A stretch of 5,864 nt of DNA from an uncultured Collinsella sp. (GTDB lineage: Bacteria > Actinomycetota > Coriobacteriia > Coriobacteriales > Coriobacteriaceae), in the NCBI GenBank assembly GCA_900553215.1, contig USCJ01000096.1, forward strand, positions 1 to 5,864. The letters run 5' to 3'. Below, one piece after another: positions 1 to 5,220 of this stretch; position 1 is the stretch's first letter, and every line of letters starts with the position of its first letter. The position numbers were made by a program, and so were the translations under genes. The notes under the pieces are model-generated. The model was not told the origin of the DNA and did no database searches. It saw nothing but the letters and a program-made list of their open reading frames with translations.

Positions 1-465
1 CTGCGCGACGTGCGCCATCACGTTAATGCCGCGGGCCTCGAGTGCCTGCAGCGCAATGCCGCCGGCGATGCACAGGGGTGCCGTCAGGCGGCCGGAGAAA
101 TGCCCGCCACCGGCGACATCGTGCATGTTGTGATACTTCACGCGCGCAGGGAAGTCTGCGTGCCCGGGGCGGGGCTTGCGGCGCAGCTCGGAGTAGTCCT
201 TGGAGCGCGTGTTAGTGTTCTCGATGATCGCCGCGATGGGCGCGCCGGTGGTGTGCCCATCGACCACGCCGGCGATGATTTGGGCGACGTCGGCCTCGCG
301 GCGCTTGGTCGCGGTCTCGGGGGCGCGACGGTTCAAAAAGGCCTGCAGCGCTTCTTGGTCAACGGCGATGCCGGCGGGGGCGCCATCGAGCGAGCAGCCG
401 ATGGCGGGGGAGTGCGACTGGCCGAAGATGCTTAAGTGCAAGACGTTGCCAAAGGTCGAGGACAT
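1..465 (-). CDS. aroC: Chorismate synthase, N-terminal part (runs off the window)
   Basis: AroC catalyses the last shared step of the pathway: anti-1,4-elimination of phosphate from 5-enolpyruvylshikimate-3-phosphate to give chorismate, using reduced FMN as cofactor in the cytoplasm. Translating the minus strand from the ATG at 465 gives 155 residues open to the edge, less than half of the usual 350-400. It begins MSSTFGNVLHLSIFGQSHS. The family's early GESHG signature appears as GQSHS at residues 15-19, with the conserved His at 18. NTNTRSKDY (84-91) and RPGHAD (99-104) follow, then GGGHFSGRLTAP (119-130), the form found in clostridial-type enzymes. The start is set by a consensus AGGAGG six bases upstream. 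The gene begins one base after the aroA stop and is the last operon gene visible here. The Glu-to-Gln change in the signature is a point to check, not evidence of inactivity. The assignment is near certain. Confidence 0.96.
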   Translation of the reverse strand, partial: MSSTFGNVLHLSIFGQSHSPAIGCSLDGAPAGIAVDQEALQAFLNRRAPETATKRREADVAQIIAGVVDGHTTGAPIAAIIENTNTRSKDYSELRRKPRPGHADFPARVKYHNMHDVAGGGHFSGRLTAPLCIAGGIALQALEARGINVMAHVAQ

Positions 466-466
466 G

Positions 467-1786
467 CTATTCCTCCTCGAGCGTGACCTTGCCGCCCAGC
501 AGGCGGTAGTGGTCGAAGAAATCGGGATAGGACTTGTTGACGGCCTCGGCGCCGTGGATCACGACCTCGCCGGTGGCGCGGCTCGCGGCGATAGCGGCCA
601 TCATGGCGATGCGATGGTCGTTATGCGAATTGACCTCGCCGCCGGTGAAGGCATCGACACCCTTGATGATGAGGTCATCGCCGGCAATGCGCACCTGCGC
701 GCCCAGCGCGGTGAGCTCGCTGGTGGTCGTGACCAGGCGGTCGGATTCCTTGATGCGTAGACGGGCGCAATCGCGGATAAAGGTGCGGCCCTGCGCCAGG
801 GAGGCTACGGCCGAGATGACGGGCACCAGGTCAGGAATGTCGTGGGCGCTCATCTCAAAGCCGGCGAGCTTGTCGGACTGCACGGTGGCGGCGTTGGTGG
901 AGCGCACGATGCGGGCGCCAAAGCGCGAAAGCGCGGCGAGCACGTTTCGGTCGCCCTGCGCGGAGCTCAGGGATACGCCCTCCACGGTGATGGGGTCGGC
1001 GCCGATAGCGCCGGCGCACAGCCAAAAGGCAGCGTTGGACCAGTCGCCCTCGACAGCAACGCTGCCGGGCGTGCGGTACGAGCCGCTGCTCACGCGGAAG
1101 TTCGTGACCTCGGGCTGGCCGTACTTGGCCGGAATACGCTCGACGTTGACCTCGACGCCAAAGGCCTTCATGGCCTGGATCGTCAGGTTGATGTAGGGAC
1201 GGCTCTCAATGAGGCCGGTTACCTGCACGCAGGAGGGCTGGGCCAGCAGCGGGGCTGCCAACAGCAGGCCGGAGATATACTGCGAGCTCACGTTGCCCGG
1301 TAGTACAAAGGTGCCCGGGCGCATGCGTCCGCTCGTCTTGAGCGGAAAACCGCCCAGGCCCTGTAGGTCGCAGCCGGCGGCGATGATCTCGTCCGAGAGT
1401 GGGGAGAGCGGGCGGGCGCCCAAGCGCCCCTGACCCACAAAAGTTGCTTCTGCCCCCAGAGCGCAGGCGACGGGCAACATAAAGCGGAGCGTGGAGCCAC
1501 TTTCGCCACAGTCAAGCGTGCCACCGGCAAGGGCCTTGAGCAGGCCAAACTCAACACTCTTCATGGTGGGGTGGACCTGGAAGCCGTCCTCGACGGTCTC
1601 GATGCGAGCACCCAGGGCCGTAAGGCAACGCACCGTAGCCTCGATGTCGGCGCAGGTGGTGTTGCAGGTGACGTGCGTCTCGCCGTTGGCAAGTGCGGCG
1701 CAGATGATGAGGCGATGCGCCATCGACTTGGACGCGATGGCGGGAACGGTGCCCTTGAGCGGGGACGGGGTGATGCGGGCTAGCAT
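467..1786 (-). CDS. aroA: 3-phosphoshikimate 1-carboxyvinyltransferase (EPSP synthase)
   Basis: AroA transfers the enolpyruvyl group of PEP to shikimate-3-phosphate; it is the sixth step of the pathway and the glyphosate target. The 439-residue length is normal for this two-domain protein. Motifs in order: the substrate-binding KSMAHR at 20-25; DCGESGSTLRF at 92-102, equivalent to the LGNAGTAMRP loop of E. coli; SSQYISG at 167-173; EGDWSNAAFW at 246-255; DIPD at 316-319 with the catalytic Asp; RIKESDR at 344-350; NDHRIAM at 389-395; and Lys418 before SYPDFF. All expected catalytic positions seem present. The glycine matching E. coli Gly96 is kept, but the position of Pro101 is Phe102, as in other GESGSTLRF-type enzymes. 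The ATG lies inside the end of aroB (7-base overlap). A GGGAG Shine-Dalgarno sits 10 bases upstream, within aroB codons. The stop is one base before aroC. Confidence 0.98.
   Translation of the reverse strand: MLARITPSPLKGTVPAIASKSMAHRLIICAALANGETHVTCNTTCADIEATVRCLTALGARIETVEDGFQVHPTMKSVEFGLLKALAGGTLDCGESGSTLRFMLPVACALGAEATFVGQGRLGARPLSPLSDEIIAAGCDLQGLGGFPLKTSGRMRPGTFVLPGNVSSQYISGLLLAAPLLAQPSCVQVTGLIESRPYINLTIQAMKAFGVEVNVERIPAKYGQPEVTNFRVSSGSYRTPGSVAVEGDWSNAAFWLCAGAIGADPITVEGVSLSSAQGDRNVLAALSRFGARIVRSTNAATVQSDKLAGFEMSAHDIPDLVPVISAVASLAQGRTFIRDCARLRIKESDRLVTTTSELTALGAQVRIAGDDLIIKGVDAFTGGEVNSHNDHRIAMMAAIAASRATGEVVIHGAEAVNKSYPDFFDHYRLLGGKVTLEEE
472..477 (-). promoter_or_regulatory. Shine-Dalgarno of aroC, encoded in the last codons of aroA
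   Basis: Reading the minus strand, AGGAGG ends six bases before the aroC ATG at 465. The same bases form the terminal Glu-Glu-Glu codons of aroA, followed directly by its TAG stop. Ribosomes finishing aroA therefore end on top of the aroC initiation site, which suggests translational coupling (inference). Confidence 0.85.
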
Positions 1787-2886
1787 GCGGATGCGTCTCC
1801 CTTCTGGCCGAGGCCCTCGGCAATGAGTTCGTGGAAAGTGGAAAGCGGCGTGCGGTCGATGCTGCAGCGGCCAATGCCGTGCGGAATCACCAGGTCGATG
1901 GTGTCGCCCGCGCGCTTCTTGTCGTGGAGCGCCTCGGCAAAGACGGCATCGGCATCTAGGTCGCAGCGGGTCTTGAGGCCATGGCGGGCGCAGAGTTCCT
2001 CAATACGATCGGGCAGTGCAGCATCGCAAATGCCGTGCAGGGCCGCGGCGCGCGTGATGATGCCCATGCCGATCGACACACAGTTGCCGTGTCCGAGCTC
2101 AAAGTGCTCGCAGGCCTCGACGGCGTGTCCGGCGCTGTGTCCAAAGTTGAGGAGCTTGCGCTGGTTGGTTTCGCGCTCGTCGGCGACGACCACGGCGCGC
2201 TTGATGTCGATATTGCGGGCGATGATGAGCGCTACGCGGGCCACGTCGCGGTTGAGCAGCTCCAGCGTGAGCGGGGTCTTCTCCAGCTCGGCGAAAAGCT
2301 CCGGGTCGGCGATCACGGCGTGCTTGACGACCTCGCCGCAGCCGTCAGCGAACTGCTCGGGCGTGAGGGTCGCCAGGCATCCCACGTCGGCGATAACCAC
2401 GCTTGGCTGCCAAAAGGCGCCGGCCAAGTTTTTGCCGGCATCCAGGTCGATGGCGGTCTTGCCGCCCACCGACGAATCCACCATGGCGAGCAGGCTCGTT
2501 GGGATCTGCACAAACTTGCAGCCGCGCATGTAGGTGGCGGCCACAAAGCCCGCCACGTCGCCCACGACACCGCCGCCGAGTGCCACGATCACGTCGGAGC
2601 GCGAAAGCTCGTGCTCGGCCACAAACTCCAAAATGGCAACATAGGTTTCGGCGCGCTTATGGGCCTCGCCGGCCTCGAAGGTGCAGATGCTCACCTCGTA
2701 GCCTGACGCCTCCAGGCTCTGCTTAACGGGCATCTGGTAGAGCGGGCCCACGTTGGTGTCCGTCACGATGACGGCCTTGGTGCCGCCGGCAGTGGCGCGC
2801 ACGAGCGGTCCCGCCTGCTCCAGCAAAAACGTGCCAACATGCACCTGGTAGGGGCGTGCAGTGTCGATATCGATGGTAATCGCCAT
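1780..2886 (-). CDS. aroB: 3-dehydroquinate synthase
   Basis: AroB converts DAHP to 3-dehydroquinate, the second pathway step, using NAD+ and a divalent metal (zinc or cobalt). At 368 residues it has the usual length. The N-terminal half is the NAD-binding domain, with DTN at 43-45, GGGVVGD at 104-110 and QIPTSLLAMVDSSVGGKT at 127-144. GKNLAGAFWQP (151-161) follows. The metal ligands are expected to be Glu185 (CGEVVKHA), His250 (NFGHSAGHA) and His266 (LGHGN); the 16-residue spacing of the two histidines matches characterised enzymes. The residue after HG is Asn, where many homologues have Glu. The gene lies 36 bases after tyrA, the largest gap in the operon. AAAGGA provides the ribosome site about 10 bases before the ATG and falls partly in the loop of a small GGTC/GACC hairpin. 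Its 3' end overlaps the aroA start by 7 bases. Confidence 0.98.
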   Translation of the reverse strand: MAITIDIDTARPYQVHVGTFLLEQAGPLVRATAGGTKAVIVTDTNVGPLYQMPVKQSLEASGYEVSICTFEAGEAHKRAETYVAILEFVAEHELSRSDVIVALGGGVVGDVAGFVAATYMRGCKFVQIPTSLLAMVDSSVGGKTAIDLDAGKNLAGAFWQPSVVIADVGCLATLTPEQFADGCGEVVKHAVIADPELFAELEKTPLTLELLNRDVARVALIIARNIDIKRAVVVADERETNQRKLLNFGHSAGHAVEACEHFELGHGNCVSIGMGIITRAAALHGICDAALPDRIEELCARHGLKTRCDLDADAVFAEALHDKKRAGDTIDLVIPHGIGRCSIDRTPLSTFHELIAEGLGQKGDASAC

Positions 2887-2922
2887 AAGCTTCGGTCCTT
2901 TCGACCTGGCGTGATGGGTGGT

Positions 2923-3837
2923 CTAGTGGGAGTCCTCGTCGTCGAGTGCGCGCTTAATGTGGTCGCCCTCGGCAAGGAGATTCTCCAGATAGCGCTGGTC
3001 GCGGTCCTTGAGCGCGCGGCTGTAGGCGCCAAGCGATTCGATCAGATGGTCGATCTCGAAGGCGAGCGCATCGGCGTCATCGATCATGAGCTCGGACCAC
3101 ATCTGCGGATTGAGGTGCGCCACGCGGGTGAGGTCGCGGTAGCTGCCGGCCGAAAAGCCGTGGTGGACCTGAGCGGTCGGGCTCTTAACATAGGCGTTGG
3201 AGACAACGTGCGCAAGCTGGCTCGTGAAGGCGATGACGCGGTCGTGCTCGGCGGCGCTGGTCACGCTGAACTTGCCAAAGCCCAAGGGGCGCACCATCTC
3301 GCGCACCTGGCCCAAAAGCTCCAGCTTGAGCGCATCGTCCACCGCGGGCGGCACGAGCACGAGTGGCGCGCCCTGGAACAGGTCGGCACGGGAGTGAGCG
3401 TAGCCCGAGAACTGGGTGCCCGCCATGGGGTGTGCGCCCACAAAGTAAAAGCCGTGCTCCTGCGCGAGCTCAAAGGCCCGCTCGCACACGATGCCCTTGA
3501 CGCCCACGGTGTCGATCACCACGGGACCCATAATAGCCTCGGTATCGGTGGCGTCGGCGAGCGCCTGGGCGTGCATCTCGAGCCACTCGATGCATTCCTC
3601 GGGGTAGCAGGCCAGCACGATGATGTCGCACTCGCCGAGCGTCTCGTCGTTGAGCTCTCCGGCGACAGTGCCCATGCTGGCGGCGGTCATGACATCGTCA
3701 TCGGGGTCCCAGGCCAGCACACGGACGCCCGCCTGCGCATAGCCGCGGGCAAAGCTGCCGCCGATCAGGCCCAGGCCCACGATACCGGCGCACTTGGGGC
3801 CGCCCTGGTTAACGCGCGCGTTTCTCACCGTACCCAT
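2923..3837 (-). CDS. tyrA: Prephenate dehydrogenase (tyrosine branch)
   Basis: TyrA oxidatively decarboxylates prephenate to 4-hydroxyphenylpyruvate, the committed step to tyrosine. The 304 residues form a stand-alone enzyme: I see no fused chorismate mutase and no C-terminal ACT domain. A 17-residue tail precedes the Rossmann motif GLGLIGGSFARG (21-32). Asp44 at the end of the second strand (LAWDPD) favours NAD+ over NADP+. The catalytic His is likely His136 in VGAHPMAGT. The C-terminal helical dimerisation domain carries AEHDRVIAFTSQLAHVVSNA (197-215, with His198 and His210) and GSYRDLTRVA (231-240), whose arginines are expected to bind the substrate carboxylates. The ATG is three bases after the DAHP synthase stop. 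GGAG, formed by the last codons of that gene, lies six bases upstream. Use of arogenate instead of prephenate cannot be excluded from sequence. Confidence 0.95.
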   Translation of the reverse strand: MGTVRNARVNQGGPKCAGIVGLGLIGGSFARGYAQAGVRVLAWDPDDDVMTAASMGTVAGELNDETLGECDIIVLACYPEECIEWLEMHAQALADATDTEAIMGPVVIDTVGVKGIVCERAFELAQEHGFYFVGAHPMAGTQFSGYAHSRADLFQGAPLVLVPPAVDDALKLELLGQVREMVRPLGFGKFSVTSAAEHDRVIAFTSQLAHVVSNAYVKSPTAQVHHGFSAGSYRDLTRVAHLNPQMWSELMIDDADALAFEIDHLIESLGAYSRALKDRDQRYLENLLAEGDHIKRALDDEDSH

Positions 3838-3840
3838 GGG

Positions 3841-4863
3841 CTACTCCATGGTCTCTTGGCAGACAACCTCGCGGATGGCCCGGATGCGGCGCATGGTGTC
3901 GTCGAACTGATCGGGGGTGAGGGCCTGGGCGCCGTCGGACCATGCGCGGCTGGGCTCGTCGTGGACCTCGATCTCCAGCCCGTTGGCACCGCAGGCGGTC
4001 GCGGCGAGCGCCATGGGCTCAACGTAGCGGGTGTAGCCGGTGGCGTGGCTGGGGTCGGCGACGACGGGCAGGTGCGACAGGTGGTGCAGCACCGGCACGG
4101 CATTGAGGTCGAAGGTGTTGCGGGTACGCGTCTCGAACGTGCGGATGCCGCGCTCGCACAGGATGACGTTGTCGTTGCCCTCGCTCATGATGTACTCGGC
4201 GGCCATGAGCAGCTCATCGATCGTGCCGGACATGCCGCGCTTAAGCAAGATCGGAGTCTTGGTCTTGCCGACCTCTTTAAGCAGAGGGAAGTTCTGGGCG
4301 TTGCGGGCGCCGATCTGCATGACGTCGATCTTCTTGTCCAGGAAGACCTGCACGTCGCGCGGGTCCATGATCTCTGTGACGATCGGCATGTCGAGCTCGG
4401 CCGAGGCCTCGCACAGCAGGTCCAGGCCGGCGGGGCCCATGCCCTGGTAGGCGTACGGGGAAGTGCGGGGCTTGTAGGCACCGCCGCGCAGCATCGTGGC
4501 ACCGGCGGCCTTCACGCGGCGGGCGATGCGGATGAGGTTCTCGCCCTCGACGGAGCACGGGCCGGCGATGACCTGGAACTGATCGCCGCCGATCTTGATG
4601 CCGTGGCCGCAGTCGATGACGGAGTCTTCGGGATGGAACTTGCGGTTGGCGCGCTTGAACGGCTCGGAGACGCGCTGCACGCGCTCGACGACGTCCATGG
4701 ACTCGAGCAGGAACGGGTCGATCTTGGTCGTATCGCCCACCAGGCCGATGACGGTCTCGTTCTCGCCGCGCGAGACGTCGGTCTTCAGGCCCTTTTTCTC
4801 AATCCAGCTGACGATATGGCTGACGGCCTCGTCGCTGGCACTCTGCTTTAAAATTGCAATCAT
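3841..4863 (-). CDS. aroF: 3-deoxy-7-phosphoheptulonate (DAHP) synthase, type I-beta with N-terminal ferredoxin-like domain
   Basis: This enzyme condenses PEP with erythrose-4-phosphate to DAHP, the entry step and main control point of the pathway. The 340 residues match the Thermotoga maritima architecture. Residues 1-70 (MIAILKQSASDEAV...) form a ferredoxin-like regulatory domain; FHPEDSVID (76-84) leads into a TIM barrel with IAGPCSVEG (99-107), LRGGAYKPRTSPY (125-137), QIGARNAQNF (183-192), LLKRG (206-210) and ILCERGIRTFE (234-244). Metal ligands expected from that family are Cys103, His273 (DPSH), Glu299 (EIEVH) and Asp310 (WSDG), each one residue off the Thermotoga numbering. In Thermotoga, Tyr and Phe inhibit through the N-terminal domain, so similar feedback is likely here (inference). 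The ATG at 4863 has AGAGG six bases upstream, and family alignment begins at MIAIL. An in-frame ATG at 4911 would add 16 unrelated residues and lies in the leader hairpin, so I reject it. The gene symbol varies between annotations (aroF, aroG). Confidence 0.97.
   Translation of the reverse strand: MIAILKQSASDEAVSHIVSWIEKKGLKTDVSRGENETVIGLVGDTTKIDPFLLESMDVVERVQRVSEPFKRANRKFHPEDSVIDCGHGIKIGGDQFQVIAGPCSVEGENLIRIARRVKAAGATMLRGGAYKPRTSPYAYQGMGPAGLDLLCEASAELDMPIVTEIMDPRDVQVFLDKKIDVMQIGARNAQNFPLLKEVGKTKTPILLKRGMSGTIDELLMAAEYIMSEGNDNVILCERGIRTFETRTRNTFDLNAVPVLHHLSHLPVVADPSHATGYTRYVEPMALAATACGANGLEIEVHDEPSRAWSDGAQALTPDQFDDTMRRIRAIREVVCQETME
3844..3847 (-). promoter_or_regulatory. Shine-Dalgarno of tyrA within the end of the DAHP synthase gene
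   Basis: On the minus strand GGAG, spanning the final Met-Glu codons of the DAHP synthase gene, is followed by its TAG stop and then CCC before the tyrA ATG, a spacing of six bases. The layout mirrors the aroA-aroC junction and supports the ATG at 3837 as the true start. Confidence 0.7.
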
Positions 4864-4869
4864 GGTGTG

Positions 4870-4874
4870 CCTCT
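4870..4874 (-). promoter_or_regulatory. Shine-Dalgarno that fixes the DAHP synthase start
   Basis: AGAGG on the minus strand is six bases before the ATG at 4863, and a second purine run (GAGG, 4880-4877) lies just ahead of it. The stop codon TGA of the candidate leader ORF (4876-4874) runs into this site, so a ribosome leaving the leader would end here. Confidence 0.65.
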
Positions 4875-4936
4875 CACCTCGATGGATAACCCTTGCAAAA
4901 ACGGCCCGCATCGCGAGCCGTGTATATATGGTGCAT
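4874..4936 (-). CDS. Candidate 20-codon leader peptide upstream of the DAHP synthase gene
   Basis: A short minus-strand ORF starts with ATG at 4936 and ends with TGA at 4874, ten bases before the DAHP synthase ATG and in a different frame. The peptide begins MHHIYTARDAG and ends KGYPSR. It contains Tyr at codons 5 and 17 and Phe at codon 13. The Tyr5 codon (4924-4922) is one base before the first base of the terminator-like hairpin at 4920. There is no Shine-Dalgarno upstream. If the -10 element called at 4950-4945 is right, transcription would begin about 0-2 bases before this ATG, making the ORF leaderless or nearly so, an initiation mode common in actinobacteria. No homologue is recognised. 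An ORF of this size can arise by chance, so translation and function are hypotheses. Confidence 0.35.
   Translation of the reverse strand: MHHIYTARDAGRFCKGYPSR
4897..4920 (-). terminator. Terminator-like hairpin in the DAHP synthase leader (possible attenuator)
   Basis: Minus strand: CGGCTCGC (4920-4913), a GAT loop, then GCGGGCCG (4909-4902) forms an 8-bp stem with one T-G wobble, followed directly by five T (4901-4897). That is the form of an intrinsic terminator. It points toward the aro operon and lies 33 bases upstream of the first start codon and downstream of the likely promoter, so it could stop transcription before the operon. No gene upstream on this strand needs a terminator here within the window, which favours an attenuator role (inference). 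The three-base loop and short T run mean its efficiency is unknown. Confidence 0.6.
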
Positions 4937-4944
4937 GAGAGTTT

Positions 4945-4974
4945 ATACTATCTGATTCGCTTTTGCCTTCTAAA
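4945..4974 (-). promoter_or_regulatory. Candidate promoter of the aro operon
   Basis: On the minus strand TTTAGA (4974-4969), an 18-base spacer and TAGTAT (4950-4945) make a moderate sigma70-type promoter with a predicted start near 4938-4936. An overlapping TATAAA (4947-4942) is an alternative -10 but then lacks a good -35. This is the best match on this strand between the tRNA gene and the operon. Confidence 0.45.
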
Positions 4975-5002
4975 GTGAGCCGTTGCGCCGCGTCTTCCTC
5001 GG

Positions 5003-5056
5003 AATTGCAAAGCTTTTTCTTTTATTTTGATAGCCCGTGGTGCACTTGGGTATAAT
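5003..5056 (+). promoter_or_regulatory. Strong promoter of the tRNA-Arg gene with A/T-rich upstream tract
   Basis: TTGATA (5027-5032), an 18-base spacer and a perfect TATAAT (5051-5056) form a near-consensus promoter. The stretch 5003-5026 is strongly A/T-rich in an otherwise GC-rich region and resembles an UP element. GCCG follows the -10 directly, a GC-rich discriminator of the kind seen at growth-rate-regulated stable-RNA promoters. The predicted start, about 5063, leaves only some five bases of 5' leader before the tRNA. Confidence 0.85.
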
Positions 5057-5067
5057 GCCGAACGTTG

Positions 5068-5144
5068 GCCCTATTAGCTCAGGGGATTAGAGCGTCTGCC
5101 TCCGGAGCAGAAGGCCGTTGGTTCGAATCCAACATGGGGCACCA
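5068..5144 (+). tRNA. tRNA-Arg, anticodon CCG
   Basis: A complete cloverleaf folds by hand. The acceptor stem is GCCCTAT (5068-5074) with ATGGGGC (5134-5140), including one G-T wobble. The D stem is GCTC/GAGC (5077-5080, 5090-5093). The anticodon stem is TCTGC/GCAGA with loop CTCCGGA, placing anticodon CCG at 5102-5104. The variable region has five bases, and the T arm is GTTGG-TTCGAAT-CCAAC (5117-5133). Discriminator A and an encoded CCA end the gene. The anticodon reads the arginine codon CGG. An A in the D loop is consistent with the bacterial arginine identity element A20. It stands alone, divergent from the aro operon, and no att-site duplication is visible. Confidence 0.97.
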
Positions 5145-5155
5145 TCGAACGTGAG

Positions 5156-5189
5156 ACCGTCCGAACCTCGCATGGTCCGGGCGGTTTTT
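5156..5189 (+). terminator. Intrinsic terminator of the tRNA-Arg transcript
   Basis: ACCGTCCG (5156-5163) pairs with CGGGCGGT (5178-5185) with one T-G wobble. After an A-C mismatch the stem continues as ACC/GGT (5065-offset positions 5165-5167 and 5174-5176) around a six-base loop. A run of T (5185-5189) follows. It lies 11 bases after the CCA end, so the tRNA is probably transcribed as a single-gene unit. Confidence 0.88.
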
Positions 5190-5220
5190 CTTATACCGAC
5201 GCGACGTGATGGGACGTGGT

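Noticed and set aside
10..435. Plus-strand frames over aroC, and similar frames over aroA and aroB
   Set aside because: They are antisense to conserved enzyme genes and show only GC-driven composition without ribosome sites or domains.
2839..4851. A 670-codon plus-strand open frame antisense to tyrA and DAHP synthase
   Set aside because: Its translation is a low-complexity run of Ala, Gly, Val, Leu, Asp and His without any domain, as expected from the reverse strand of GC-rich genes. The opposite strand encodes two clearly conserved enzymes.
4864..4911. Upstream ATG at 4911 giving a 16-residue longer DAHP synthase
   Set aside because: It lies in the hairpin and loop, has no Shine-Dalgarno, and the extra residues have no counterpart in the Thermotoga-type enzyme, which begins at MI(V/A)xLK.
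4871..4941. Long-range pairing of CTCT-CATG-CACC (4941-4930) with GGTGAGAG (4878-4871) that would hide the DAHP synthase ribosome site
   Set aside because: The eight pairs need a four-base bulge and a transcript that starts at or upstream of 4941; the predicted start is 4938-4936, which removes half of the stem.
4864..5066. T-box riboswitch for tyrosine or tryptophan upstream of the aro operon
   Set aside because: No AGGGTGGNACCGCG-like T-box sequence is found on the minus strand, and the leader from the likely promoter is far too short.
5068..5144. tRNA-Arg as an integration site for a mobile element
   Set aside because: No integrase gene and no repeat of the tRNA 3' end is visible in the window; the following gene is an ordinary ion pump with similar codon use.
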